Shown here: in pieces, positions 1 to 11,700 of the stretch | How the letters are laid out: the number at the start of each line of letters is the position of its first letter | How positions within the stretch are numbered: the stretch's first letter is position 1 | NCBI GenBank assembly: GCA_021292105.1 | Contig: CM037870.1 | Location: 24,853,916-24,917,915 of the forward strand | Direction of reading: 5' to 3' | Length of the DNA stretch: 64,000 nt | DNA from: Anadara kagoshimensis | Lineage: Eukaryota; Mollusca; Bivalvia; Arcoida; Arcidae | Notes under the pieces: generated by a model | What the model saw: only the letters and a program-made list of their open reading frames with translations | The model's database searches: none | Told to the model about the DNA's origin: nothing | Position numbers and translations under genes: made by a program

Positions 1-559
1 AAGTTTAGTAACGTCGTTAGTGGTAAACTCTAAACATCTATAGTCTCGACAAACGAAAAACGGAATTATGCACATGCACGATTTGCCTGGAAAGACGCCG
101 CATTCATATCAAATACATTTTAAATCAGTTCAATTGTCATATATTTGCAAATTGTTTTTATTCTCAACTTAAACAATGAATGTTACATTACTTTGAATTC
201 TAGGATGACATTCTACAAAATACCTATTGTCAAATACGACCTCCTAATTGAAATAACGTAATAAGTTTTTTACCCATTAACCTATGATCTCTGTAGCTTT
301 CTGACATACACATCTAATACGTTGTTATGCTGATAACACTGTTTTACATGGCATGCAAATTCAAAGGTCTGAGTGATTAAAATGAAAACCAGAGATAACA
401 AGTATAAGCAGAGTCATGCGCAAAATGGATGAGTGAACAAATTAGATATTTTGTGCCAATGAAATATGTCTGTGATTTGTTGAAAAGACGTTTGCAATCA
501 AGTTTCTTTTTCTAACTCTGTCTTATCAAATCTTAAATGTATTTATCCATACCTTTTGT

Positions 560-560
<1 letters not shown>

Positions 561-593
<33 letters not shown>

Positions 594-594
594 T
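561..594 (+). repeat. (AAT)n microsatellite
   Basis: Eleven AAT units just left of LU copy A exon 3. Other simple tracts: (TA)n at 16631-16653, (CA)n(CG)n at 11771-11798, poly-G at 39052-39070 and poly-C at 21278-21287. Confidence 0.95.
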
Positions 595-640
595 TTTAGC
601 GAGGGTGGTAATGATTGTTTGTTTAAAGACAGAACTTTAC

Positions 641-3327
641 CTTGAGTATTACAACCAGCAGAGTTACACAAATCGCTATTGCAGCATTCAGTACAAGAAC
701 TACGTGTAGATTTAACTGATTTACCATGTGGATATTGTGACACACCATTTGTAGTGACATTGAAACAAAGCTGAAAGACATAATAACTTAATTCAACTTA
801 AAGACCGTCATCACACAATTGTTAAGTTCGACGTCTCTGTGTCCTGAATTGCCCTGGGTATATTTCACTCCTTATAGTTCCATGTTCCTTTCACATAATT
901 TTGATTACACACGTGACGGTGTAACTAGCTAAACAGGAGGTGCTTACCCTTCCGGAGCACCAAGCCTCACTTCCCTGATGGATGTTCACGTGTTTAACCT
1001 AACTTGCCAGTTTCAAAGTTTTCATTCTGTTTCTGGATTGTGATTCAGATATGAATTAGTATGTTTGTTTTGATTGAATATTTTCAAGATATGTAACATT
1101 ATAATCAGCTGTAGCCATGTAAAGAAATACTCTATAAATACTCTTTAAAGTGAAACATTAGTTTTCAACTAGTTTTGTTAAGATTATATTGATATCTGTT
1201 TCATTATGTTGTTATAATCAATATTGAAAAAAGAATAAAGTTTAGTATGTGTATATTATCTGCTGTGGTATATAAACCAATTTGTAACAGATAATAGATA
1301 TGGACATCCTCGACTGTCATTTAATATCTCTCCACATGATGAATCATTGTCGCTTTGAGAATTTTACATTTTAAAAACAATTGCAGAATAATTTATCTTT
1401 TTGTGCAAACCATGTTATATGTGACAAAAGGAATAAAACGACTTTCATCCTCATACCGACAACAATACCATTTCTATAGAAATTGTAGACGTATAACAAT
1501 ATCTAGTTACAACTTGGCTCAAGAAAGTGAACAATAACAAACTTTTTTTAAATAATTTTTTTACTGCCACGCAGTTAAGTTGAAAGTAGTGTTATTGGGT
1601 ATTTTAAAACACAATTAAAATGTTTAAATGCACACAGTTAAACAAAACATTTTTGATTCTAATTTTCAAAAATCATCAAATTTTACTTTTAAAAAACTAC
1701 CACTATTTAAGCAATATGCTGTCGAACCTGCCTTAAAGGTAACCTCAATATAAGGGTCACCAGAGTTTAAAGGTCAGTAAAGTTTTACCCCAATTACTTT
1801 TAAGCGTGTTATTTGAACTTTTATATAAAAAATGCAGCCTTAATATACATAGCGATATGTAAAAATTGAAAAAATTTTGAATTCCATAATTTCAGAACAA
1901 AATATCTAAAATTGTCGAAAAAGAATACAGATCATCAGGCTATTATAAGAAACAGTTGAGTGAAGTTTGAAACAACTCAAACCTAACATTAATAACTTGC
2001 AATGCATCATGTGGAGGACAGATGGACAGGCGGATATTTGTATTCCAATATACTACCGACTTTGACATGCGTACATATAATAGTGACGAGTAATACGTAC
2101 CGATTTAGGCTTACATCCAACATTATACAAATCTTCATGGAGTGTATTTTGATACTTCTCTACTACACATACCTTAATCAATTTAACACAGAGACAACAT
2201 TGTGAATTATAAGAGTTACATGGTTTACCTGAAAGTGTTAACGAGTCATTGTATTAAGAGATATGGATATTTCAAAGGACTTTACATATTCAGTACTATC
2301 CAGAATTTTACAATAATTAGTAGTTTTTACAATATTATAGCAGAATTATTCCGATACTATTATTTTTTGTCAAATCTATAATTTTAGAAAGATTATAAAC
2401 TGAATAAAATAGTACTTGTAACACATTTCTTTAAAATGGTGTGTATGGACATTAAAAGGAATGGAATTAAAATTTCATATATGTCAAAATTGAAAATTAA
2501 CATAGTTTCATAAAAAAACTTGTCTTGTCCACCCACAGAAATTTGAAATGTGCGTCAATAATGCATATGCACACATACACACGCTACACTATGACATGCA
2601 CTCTCATAAAAAATATAAACTAACAATTTGATTTAACTAACCTCGTTATCTTTACAAATGTCAATTTGGTGACAATGTCGTGGACTGATAACAGATTCAC
2701 ATCTTAAACAAGTTAAACCAGCTGAAATATAATACAGTCAAATCTGTCTATTAAAGCCAACTTAAGATAACCAGTAAAAGGCGATTATGAGCAGGTGGGT
2801 CTTATATACAGGTTCCAGTATCACAGAGAAAGTGCAATTAATATAAAATTTGACTGGTCTCTAAAAGCAGGTGGTCTTAAAGTTGGTTTGATTGTGTGAT
2901 GAAATTATGGAGAAAACAAATTATCAGATATAAATTAATAGAAGTCTATTCGATGGATGAATGTTTCCCCGAGGATATCACAAACTCAATATTTTGTATT
3001 GTCAGAAATATACCATGTCTAAATTTGCCTTTAGTTAAAATCTGAAAATCCTTAAAAAACTAAGGTATATTCCCTCATGCAAAGTATTTCCTTAGCTAAA
3101 TTTTGTTAAATATATTTTGGTCCTTTAAATATTTTCTTTAACCTTTTGACTAAATTTTGGTTTCACAATTTTGGTAAAAGCACTACTGATGAGGAATCCT
3201 ATTCCGAAATGACCGTCTTGAGCAGAAAATTGAAACTGGTATAATATATATTAGTAAAACTTACATCCATGATCTACTAGAAACGCAATGATGATCATAC
3301 TCACAAACAACTTTGAATTCTGGACAA
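641..3327 (-). CDS. Ly6/uPAR-domain secreted protein, copy A (partial, runs off left edge)
   Basis: Four exons are visible: 3327-3265 (signal peptide), 2721-2642, 2172-2101 and 770-641. All have AG acceptors and GT donors, and the phases agree (1, 0, 0, 1). The first encodes a hydrophobic leader (LFVSMIIIAFLVDHG). The next three encode one LU domain: TCLRCESVISPRHCHQIDIC, then VCVVEKYQNTLHEDLYNVGC, then the hallmark CTECCNSDLCNSAGC. LU domains are small disulphide-rich folds of extracellular or GPI-linked proteins. The last exon ends in phase 1, as in copy B, so at least one more domain should lie left of the window. The initiator Met is unresolved: the signal exon opens with two bases completing a codon from an upstream exon I could not find. 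Function and ligand are unknown. Confidence 0.8.
827..1077 (-). mobile_element. Dispersed repeat family R1, copy 1
   Basis: R1 is an abundant element of about 250 bp. Its plus-sense landmarks are CAAACATACTAATCCATGTC, GTGAACTTCCACC, AAGTGAGGCCGGGTGCTCCG, GGAAGGGTAAGCACCTCCTG, TTTAGCTAGCTACAC and AACATGGAACTAT, ending ATCCTGGACACAGAGAC. No coding potential and no clear pol III boxes were seen; the class is unknown. Confidence 0.7.
2734..2897. mobile_element. MITE family M1 (ACAGTC-ended), copy 1
   Basis: M1 is a palindrome-like MITE of about 180 bp with ends ACAGTCMAACCTGYCT and AGACAGGTTTGACTGT, and an internal TAAAGGCCACC ... GGTGGCCTTTATA. This diverged copy reads ACAGTCAAATCTGTCT to GTTGGTTTGATTGTGT. 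Partial copies lie at about 1,725-1,800 and 8,040-8,105. Confidence 0.65.
3040..3250 (+). mobile_element. Hammerhead-repeat fragment with altered stem I
   Basis: It shares CTAAGGTATATTCC, ATGCAAAGTATTTCC and the TTTTGGT block with the dimer at 23.6 kb. The ribozyme (3180-3222) keeps CTGATGA, stem II and GAAA-x-x-x-x-GTC, but the 3' side of stem I reads TTGAGC instead of TAGTGC, so pairing is poor. It ends in AAACTGGTATAATAT next to the signal exon of copy A. Confidence 0.65.
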
Positions 3328-3856
3328 CTATAATATAGTAAGAAACAAGTACAACATTCAAATGCGAAATTTTATTTCAAAATATATCTATACAATGATT
3401 CTTATGTTAAATACGAGAATACCCTTTTCTCAGCTGTTTAACTCAAAACACATTTATGGAAATCATTGCAAAGTGTTAATAATTAATGGTGTTAGAGTAT
3501 AGTAAATTGTATGTTTAGTGAGATAAGTTTTAATTTTCCCGATTTTAACATTATTACCTATTTTTTCCAGAAGACCAATGTTTTGAACATTAATAAAGAT
3601 ATTATCTTAATATGAAAATTATTTTCATAAACAGGAACGTACAAGTGGATCTTGTAAAGAGAACAATTTGAAGAAAAAAAAACTTTATCAAAGAAGGAAA
3701 ACTCGCAAAATATAATACTAGTATTTTGGCATTTGGGATGAAACGGAAAATATACCTTTTTGGCAGCAAACGTCTAAAATTAGAACACAATTACTTTTCA
3801 ATTAAGGTGTCAGTATATTGAGACATAGTTATCAACAATTAAAACATTATGTGTAG

Positions 3857-5193
3857 GGGCAAAGTGTAAAATGTGGATTGGATTCGACTGTTGGATTGGA
3901 TTGGACTCTTGGACTGGACTCGTGGATTGGACTCTTGGACTGGACTGTTGGATTGGATTGGATTCTTTGTTAGAATTGTGGACTGGACTAAAAATTGGAC
4001 TTACATTTTATAAAAATAATTTTAAGATAAAACCAGATTATGTCAATACCAAATATATCTACTACTGATGTCTGTTCTTTAAATATGCATCCCAAAGAAA
4101 AACACAGCTACCGTGGATGATAATAATTTATTTAATATTGTTTGCCTTATCTAAAAATTGACAAAAGGCTGTACATGTTTTCTCCTTAATGCTGTTGTTG
4201 TTTAACAAACTCCTTAATATTTTATCTGAAATGATGACAGGTTGTTGATCTTAACTGAGGAAACTTTAGAACCACAGAAACTGATACTAAGTAAGATAAG
4301 AAGTTATTTTGTGATATAATACATATGAAAATTATTCAATGTGTTTAAAAAAATTAACTGAAATAAATTAATTCAGTAATTTAATTTAACTTAAACTAAT
4401 TAATATTTTTATTTATGGTACATAGAATCATTAATATGTAGTTTCATAAATTGGGAAATTTATGTTAATTGAAAAGAAAAATTTATTTGATTTTCAAAGG
4501 AAAAAAGTAAATGTTCATTAAATAGAATCATTCCCATTTTTGTAGTGGTTAAGACCAGTAATTAATGACATTTAAATGTATTTTTATGTTATTATATTGC
4601 ATAGTTTTCTACAGCTGTTGTTAATAATTACTAGTAGTATTTAAGCTGTTGTGATGTTATCTCTACAGCTCATGCTTCAAGTGAAAAAAATGTCTCAAAG
4701 ACATGGGCTATCATCACCTTCAATGCTCTGACCTAGCATGTGTGACTTTTCAAATGTACAAAAATCGCTAACTAAAACATTCACTTGATAAATGACATCT
4801 GATAAACAATCTCTTTTGGAAATAAGATAGATTATAATAAGTAGAAAATTAAACATTGTAGTAAGTATTGATAAAATCAAGAATGTAATAATGACCAAGT
4901 TACAATTGAATTTGATTTTTAAGAAATCTCTTTGTTCAATAAACAAATGATTAAAAGTAAAAAAAAAATGTAAAAGAAAAATGAGTTCAAGAATACAACA
5001 GTCCAATCCAAGAGTCCAGTACATGAGTTCAGTCTAAGAGTTCAGTCTAAGAGTCCAGTCCAAGAGTCCAGTCCATGAGTCCTATCCAATCCATGAGTCC
5101 AGTCCAATCCAAGAGTTCAATCCAATCCACATTTTACACCAAAGTCCAATCCAATCCAAGGGTCCAATGCAGTCCACATTTTACACTTTGCCC
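3857..5193. mobile_element. Non-autonomous inverted-repeat element with minisatellite arms and 7-bp TSD
   Basis: The ends are exact inverted repeats: GGGCAAAGTGTAAAATGTGG at 3857 and its complement ending at 5193. The heptamer TGTGTAG flanks both sides (3850-3856 and 5194-5200). Inside each end is a short-period array of GGATTGGACTC/TTGGACTGGACT units (3870-3990 and, inverted, 4998-5170). The 1.0-kb middle is AT-rich with no credible ORF. Confidence 0.85.
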
Positions 5194-5751
5194 TGTGTAG
5201 GTTAGTCAAACCCAGGCGGCATATGTTTTTAAAGATTAAATTGCATTAAACCTATTTGCTCTCCGTAATAGTTTTATGAAAAGTCCTTACCGCGTGCTTA
5301 TGTATCGCAGCATTTGACGCTCTTGCATTCCTTTCATACTCCCGAATATAATGAACTTATATGTAATATGTGTCAAAAATCTTCACGACTTACCCTTTTC
5401 CATTGAGTCTATCATTTTTGTTACTCAAAGACTAATGAATTTTGACAGGATAGCAAGCTGTTTAAACTTAAACTCTTAAACACATTTTCGCTCACACAAG
5501 ATAAACGGTATATTACTTCCCTGTTGATCAAATGATAGATAGTGCACATTACCGATTAACGACAGACACAATGGAAGAAGAAAAAAGGACAATAAATTAT
5601 TAGGGGTAGTGATTATAAAACGCCTGACTTTGGACGGGCACTAAAGTTAAAGTTATTGATGTACTTATAGTATCATTGAAGAACTCTCGTCAGCCATTTT
5701 ACTTCATATACTGTCATAAATAAATGTTACTAAACCTGTTTTTATTTTCAT

Positions 5752-5795
5752 TACTAGACTGCCGTTTTGGAATGCAATTCCTCATCAGTTATGCT
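5752..5795 (-). mobile_element. Hammerhead-repeat relic
   Basis: The minus strand has CTGATGAGGAATTGCATTCC followed by AAAA instead of GAAA, then CGGCAGTC and TAGT. The invariant G of the second core strand is lost, so it should be inactive. Confidence 0.55.
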
Positions 5796-6727
5796 CGGAG
5801 CAAAATTATGAAAATTGAAATATTTATAAAATGTCGAAGTGAGAAAAATAGAGGGACCTTAATTTATTTTACCAAATTCACCCAAGGCAATACTTCTAAC
5901 AATAAAGCACACCTTAGTTTTGGAATCATTTTAAATTTACGAAGCAAATAATTTTGATTAACCTTCTGGGTTAACGATTTCCTCGGGGGATGGGTTTGGG
6001 ATGTTAGGGGTGGGGATGTTTAGTCCACCGATAAGTACATTTAAAAATAAGCTTTGTTTTACCAACCAATAAATTTACACCTTGTATGTATACGTTAGAT
6101 TGTTGAATTAAAATAGACAGGGGCGATATTATCAAATCCAAACAACAAACTAACGCATTAATAAAACAAGACAAAAACAAATCAAGATTACTTACAAACT
6201 TCCTGCATTTGAACTTGCAATAAATAATGACAAAACGGTATCAAGTGTTTTTGGTCAGTCAAAAACAAACATGCCAATTTTTTTCCAAACAAAAATCCCA
6301 AAACAAAGTAAAAACTTTGAAGTTGGCTTTTAAATGATAACATGTAAAATATACCACAATATTTTAATAACCTACCACCGTAAATATAAATAATGGTGTA
6401 CCATACATTATAGCCATGTCACGATTAAGTTCCTGAAATATGCGTCATTGAACAATTGGAAAGAGTTGATGACATTTTCATATACACACCGTTGTTGATT
6501 TTATATTTATTGTATTTAACGTTGGCATACCCATAATACATTACTGAAAGAGCATATAAAGCATGGTTTTGGATGGTCTTCTTTTTCACTCTGTTCTACA
6601 TCTTGCATCAACAAAACGTAGATTTAAAAAAAATAGAGATCTTGTGTATAATACTAAATCGCATGTTAAAAGTATAAAAAAATCTTTGATTTTTCAACTG
6701 CCGTCTAGTGTTGCAAAATTAAAACAT

Positions 6728-6970
6728 TGTTTCCCAAAACAAACATACTAATCCATGTCCAAACCAAAATACCAAAGGAAAATATACACTTTAAAGCTAG
6801 CAAATTAGATTAAACACGCGAACTACCACCAGAAAAGTGAGGTCGGGTGCTCCGGAAGGGTAAGCACGGCCTGTTCAGCTAGCTACATTCACCATGTAAA
6901 TTGGGAATGAAAGACACATGGAACTATTTGACGTCAAATATATCCAAGGTAATAATAACAGCAACTGGGC
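6728..6970 (+). mobile_element. R1 copy 2
   Basis: Contains AAACATACTAATCCATGTCC, GGTGCTCCGGAAGGGTAAGC, GCTAGCTACATTC and ACATGGAACTATTTGACGTC. Confidence 0.65.
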
Positions 6971-7074
6971 TGGTATCTCTGGTGGTGAACTAAGCACATC
7001 GATTGATATCGATTGACCCAGGAGGTATTGTACTTTGATATGAAATAATCATTGTTAATCAAAAAACCTTAAAA

Positions 7075-7235
7075 ATGTTTAATTACCCAAAGAACTAAGC
7101 TATGCTTAATCATTAAGCATTGCTTTGGGTAAAATTAAAATAAGTTTTGTCCATCTATTGTTGTCCGAGCACTACCGATGAGGAATGGTGTCCGAAAAAG
7201 TAATATAGTGCTGCACTATTAAAACAGGTATAGTA
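7075..7235 (+). mobile_element. Hammerhead-repeat relic
   Basis: Contains GCACTACCGATGAGGAAT and TAGTGC (7169-7211), with CCGATGA in place of CTGATGA and no GTC triplet. Inactive descendant of the same family. Confidence 0.5.
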
Positions 7236-8562
7236 ATTTTCACACCATTGTTACTCATTGTAAATTAATAGAAGTCTTAAATAAAAAAATCATACCAATC
7301 CATGTTAAAAGCACAATCCTAAAGCTAAATAAATACTTTGGAAACTGGCAAATTAAAGATTTTTATTAACCGATGGCCTGTTGATTTAGATTTTCTCAAA
7401 AACAATAAAACATATATGCTAATCTTGTTAATATGATTTAATAAATGAAATGTCATCTCCACAAATGACTTTGAACACTTTTCAAACAACAATATTTTGC
7501 ACAATTCATGAAAGCAAAATGAAATAGTTAAAATAACATGATATGCAATATAATAATTTGTTTAATTAGGTATAACAACTTTGTACTTAGCTGGTAAAAT
7601 GTGGCTTAAAAAGCATTCAATGTATTACTGTATAGGCACACGACATTGACCAATCCGATTGATCTTTTATTTAGATATTTATTATGGACAAATATATTTA
7701 TGTATAAGAAACACAGGCAACATTCATGTCTACACACTTGGAAAAGTTATTTTTCATTCATTGATTGCAAATCTTAACACTACTTATGTAATGTGTAGAT
7801 CTTTCTATATGAATATGGAAGGCGAAGCGGACATGTCAATGTTGTTTGCCTGTTCAATTATTATCAGAAAGTAGAACTATACACAATATACATAATACAT
7901 GTACAAAATTGACATGCACATTAAAAAAACCTTTTTAGCTTTTTCGAACTTTTTTAAAAACATGCAGTAATTATAGAAATTATAATTTTTACACATCTTT
8001 AGCTGGTTCAAAATGAAGTAAGAATGTGTCTACAGTACAGTTAAACCCGCTTTAATTATATAACGACCAACTGATTTTAAAACCCAGTAAATTTTAACTT
8101 GATCGCTTTTTAGTCGTCATATTTGACATTGTATATAGTCTACATGGCCATGTGAACTAGGATTCTTTAGAAGCCATTACAGAAGTTTTGACAGTAGTTA
8201 GTTAATATTTAGTGCATTACTAATATACGTTTTCATGGTGGACATTACTTCAAATTAGTAAGCAATAAAGTTTTGAAACGTATGAAAATTAAAACTGATA
8301 ACTATGTACATAATTCTTTAATAAGTAATGATACAAAGTTGGTATGTATTGGAACTCCATCTTTAAAATATAAGAAGGAAACTTGCAATTGAAATTATAA
8401 GCATGTGAACGCAGAAAACGTAACAATACCAATAAATAATAAAACAGACAAACAAGACGAAACAAGAAAGGACAAACAAGTATGGTTTATACAATTCTTA
8501 ACTGCATATATGCAGTAGTGTCGTAATGGTACTATTGGACCATCCAAATGACTCATCTAATC

Positions 8563-8603
<41 letters not shown>

Positions 8604-8723
8604 GTATATAGTACAGACCTATCGAAAGTTTAACACTGAGATAACAAAGAGATTAACCAATGTATAGATAGCTAGTGGCTAAAAAGCTGTTGAGACGGTA
8701 AAGATGGACGGATATGAGAATGT

Positions 8724-11700
8724 TTAGTCAAATTTCATGTCAACTGGAAACGCATAAGCTGAACTCAATCGAAGACCGTATGCAACAACTCCATAATATA
8801 TATTTTTAAAACTGCTGATAGAATGTTGGCCACGTTTTATTTTCAACGATAATACAGACCAGCTCTCCCCGTGAAGTAACACCGTATCTGATACAAGATT
8901 GTATGAGAAAATTGTTTTTTCATCAACCATTAGACTCCCAACCTCTGAAGATTTTATTGTTATCGAAATATAGTGAGAGTAATTGAGGAAGGTGTCATGA
9001 GGTGTTATAAAAGTGACATTTCGTGAGTATTGGGATAGTTTCCATGCTTTATAACATCCTAAAATCATTTAATGATGGCTAAACCTGATATAATTACCAA
9101 ACGGTCGTTAATTTAACTTGAGTGTAATTACGGGAATGAAAAAGACAAGCCAATCTAGTACACATAAATAATAAAACCATTGAGTATGATATTTTCGATT
9201 TGTTGAAACAATTATCATTGGTTTTTCATTGATGTAATCAAAAACAAACATACTAATCCATATCCGAATTAAAATCCAGAAGCAAAGTAACAACTTTGGA
9301 ACTGACAAGTTAGGTTATACACGTGAACTTCCACCAGGGAAGTGAGGCCGGGGGCTCCGGAAGGGTAAGCACCTCCTGTTTAGCTAGCTACACCCGCCAC
9401 GTGTGTAATCAAAATTGTGTGAAAGAAACATGGAACTATGAGACGTCAAAAATATCCAGGGCAATCCTGGACACAGAGACATTAAACGTGTCAACAATAC
9501 TGTAAATGGAGTTCAAGCATTTATAAATAACACAGGCCTTGTAGCAAAACATCGATCACTTCACGAAATGCAGACAATTAGCATTTAATGTAGATAATCA
9601 AACGCAAATATACTGGTCAATTTCCATACACAATCCCAAAAGCGAAATGAAACTGTAAAAACTGGAAGATTAAGTTGAACACGTGAACTTCCACCAATGA
9701 CGTTAGGCCTTTGCTGGGGAATGGCAACTTCATCCTATATAGCTTATCCTTCCGGAACACCCGGCCTCACTTCACAGGTTGAAGTTCACGTGTCTAACCT
9801 GACTTGTCAGTTCAAAAGTTTTAACTTTGCTTCTGGATTGTGATTCGGACGCGGACAAAAATGTTTGTTTTTGATTAGCTACCTATATCAAAATTGAAAA
9901 TGATACTAGGACCAGGGAATTATGTCAATTATACTATCTAGATAATTTTGTGTGGTAGATATTCATATGTTTAACTGAATTTGCCAGTAAATAAAATTTT
10001 TACTTTGCTTTTGGGATTGTGATTTGAACATAGACTGGTACTTTTCTTGCTTAACGATACGTTGCAACCAGATACGAAACTATGGATGGATTCTTTCTTT
10101 TAAATAAAGTTATGATTACTACCAAAGAAACATAAGAACAGAAAATAATAATACATGTTAAACTTTCCTATATATGGCGACATTATTATTTCCTTGACAT
10201 ACCTGGTGGTTTAAATGTTGAAATCCCAATACTTGTCGCAGTCACACTGGCCATTGGTGCTATATAACAAAACATACAAATATCAATTACTTAAATTAAA
10301 TTGTTTTACATTTGAATACTAAGCATGCGATTTTAAGGACCATTGGTAATAAGAAAAATGTATTTTGTATCTCCCAATATCACTATCACCACACCATCTG
10401 GCACATTTTGTCATTAAACTCATTCAAACTCGGTTTATCTTTTTTTCTGCTTTCCGTTGTATATTTTATTCAATGCAAACATTATATTCGTATCTTATAT
10501 TGCTAAAACATGAATTCACAATATTGAATTTCAAATAGCTACAGTATCCGTGTCTTAAAAATATGCTGTTGAAGTGCCAACTGTTAAATTTATCAAATAA
10601 CGAGCCGTCAACGTTTTATATGTATTAGTTATCCATATAAATTTTGGAAATAATAATAATAATAAAGTACAAAGTAAAATAGCCGTAGTTTTATTATTTA
10701 CATAATTCAACTTAACCACAAGATACTGGTAGTTATCATGCTTAAATTTAATATTGAACTAGTTATTATAATATGGGAATTGAACTTGTTAGATTTATCA
10801 TCTAGTTAATTGAAAAAGTCAATGCAACTATTCTTGAGACAATATATAAAGTATGTAAATCTATAATTATGTATAAAGTGGCAACCTTTTATTCTCTGTA
10901 GAGATATTGTATTGGAATGCACACATAACAATTCCTCGTTACCACGAAGCTCAAGTAAATGAAAAATACCAAACTTTATTTAGGTTTATTAGTTTTTCTA
11001 TAACTCGTGGTCCAAACAGAGCGACTCCGATAGTAAATAATATACCTTTTGTTGTTTCTATTAAATTGTCTGGTAATGCTGCTCCACCTAAAAATAATAA
11101 ACTAAATTAATTTTGGAATGTAGAATGTTGTGGTGGGATTTTTTTCGCAACAGACAGAATAATAAACTGTAGACACAAAAAACTAACGAACTGCGAAAAG
11201 ACGAAAAATGAACACATGGAGACTGCTTATTAAAAGATTTTTGTTGACCGGGATTGTAAAGAATAAAATAGTCTTCAGTGGCGAGTTTCAAGTCCCTTTT
11301 TATTTCAGCACTACTGATTCCGCAAACATCTACACATGTGAATTTTAAAATAAATGTCTTCTAGATTATCAGTACAGGTCCAAACTATCTGTCTCAGATA
11401 ATTTAAGTTAATTACTTTTAATTTCATGAAAAAGACTGATAATTCGGCCTAAGATACTATACCCATCCAATTCATGGTATATCGCAAAGGATTCTCTGTG
11501 TACACATGATATTTTTCCTCAGTCCTTAAATGCATTTATTACTTGTAACAAGGCGTACGCAAATGTCCATTTGAAGGATTTGTCATGGCTGACAAAATGA
11601 TATTGGTTTTGTCATTGTTGAAGTTCAATTTAAAATAAAAGTTTAATTAAATGTTCCCTTTAGTAAAAGTATGTAGGGTAGACATTAAAAGAGCCTGCTT

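Larger units (their letters stand above)
3328..8723. other. Intergenic region between the two LU genes
   Basis: Apart from the 1.34-kb TSD-flanked element, hammerhead relics and an R1 copy, I see no supported gene. The 5' exon of LU copy A should be here. Confidence 0.5.

Noticed and set aside
6190..6433. Possible minus-strand exons (acceptor at 6433, donor near 6370; short segment ending at a GTAAGT near 6,195)
   Set aside because: The reading MAIMYGTPLFIFTV looks signal-like, but its phase does not fit the next LU exon and no partner exon was found.
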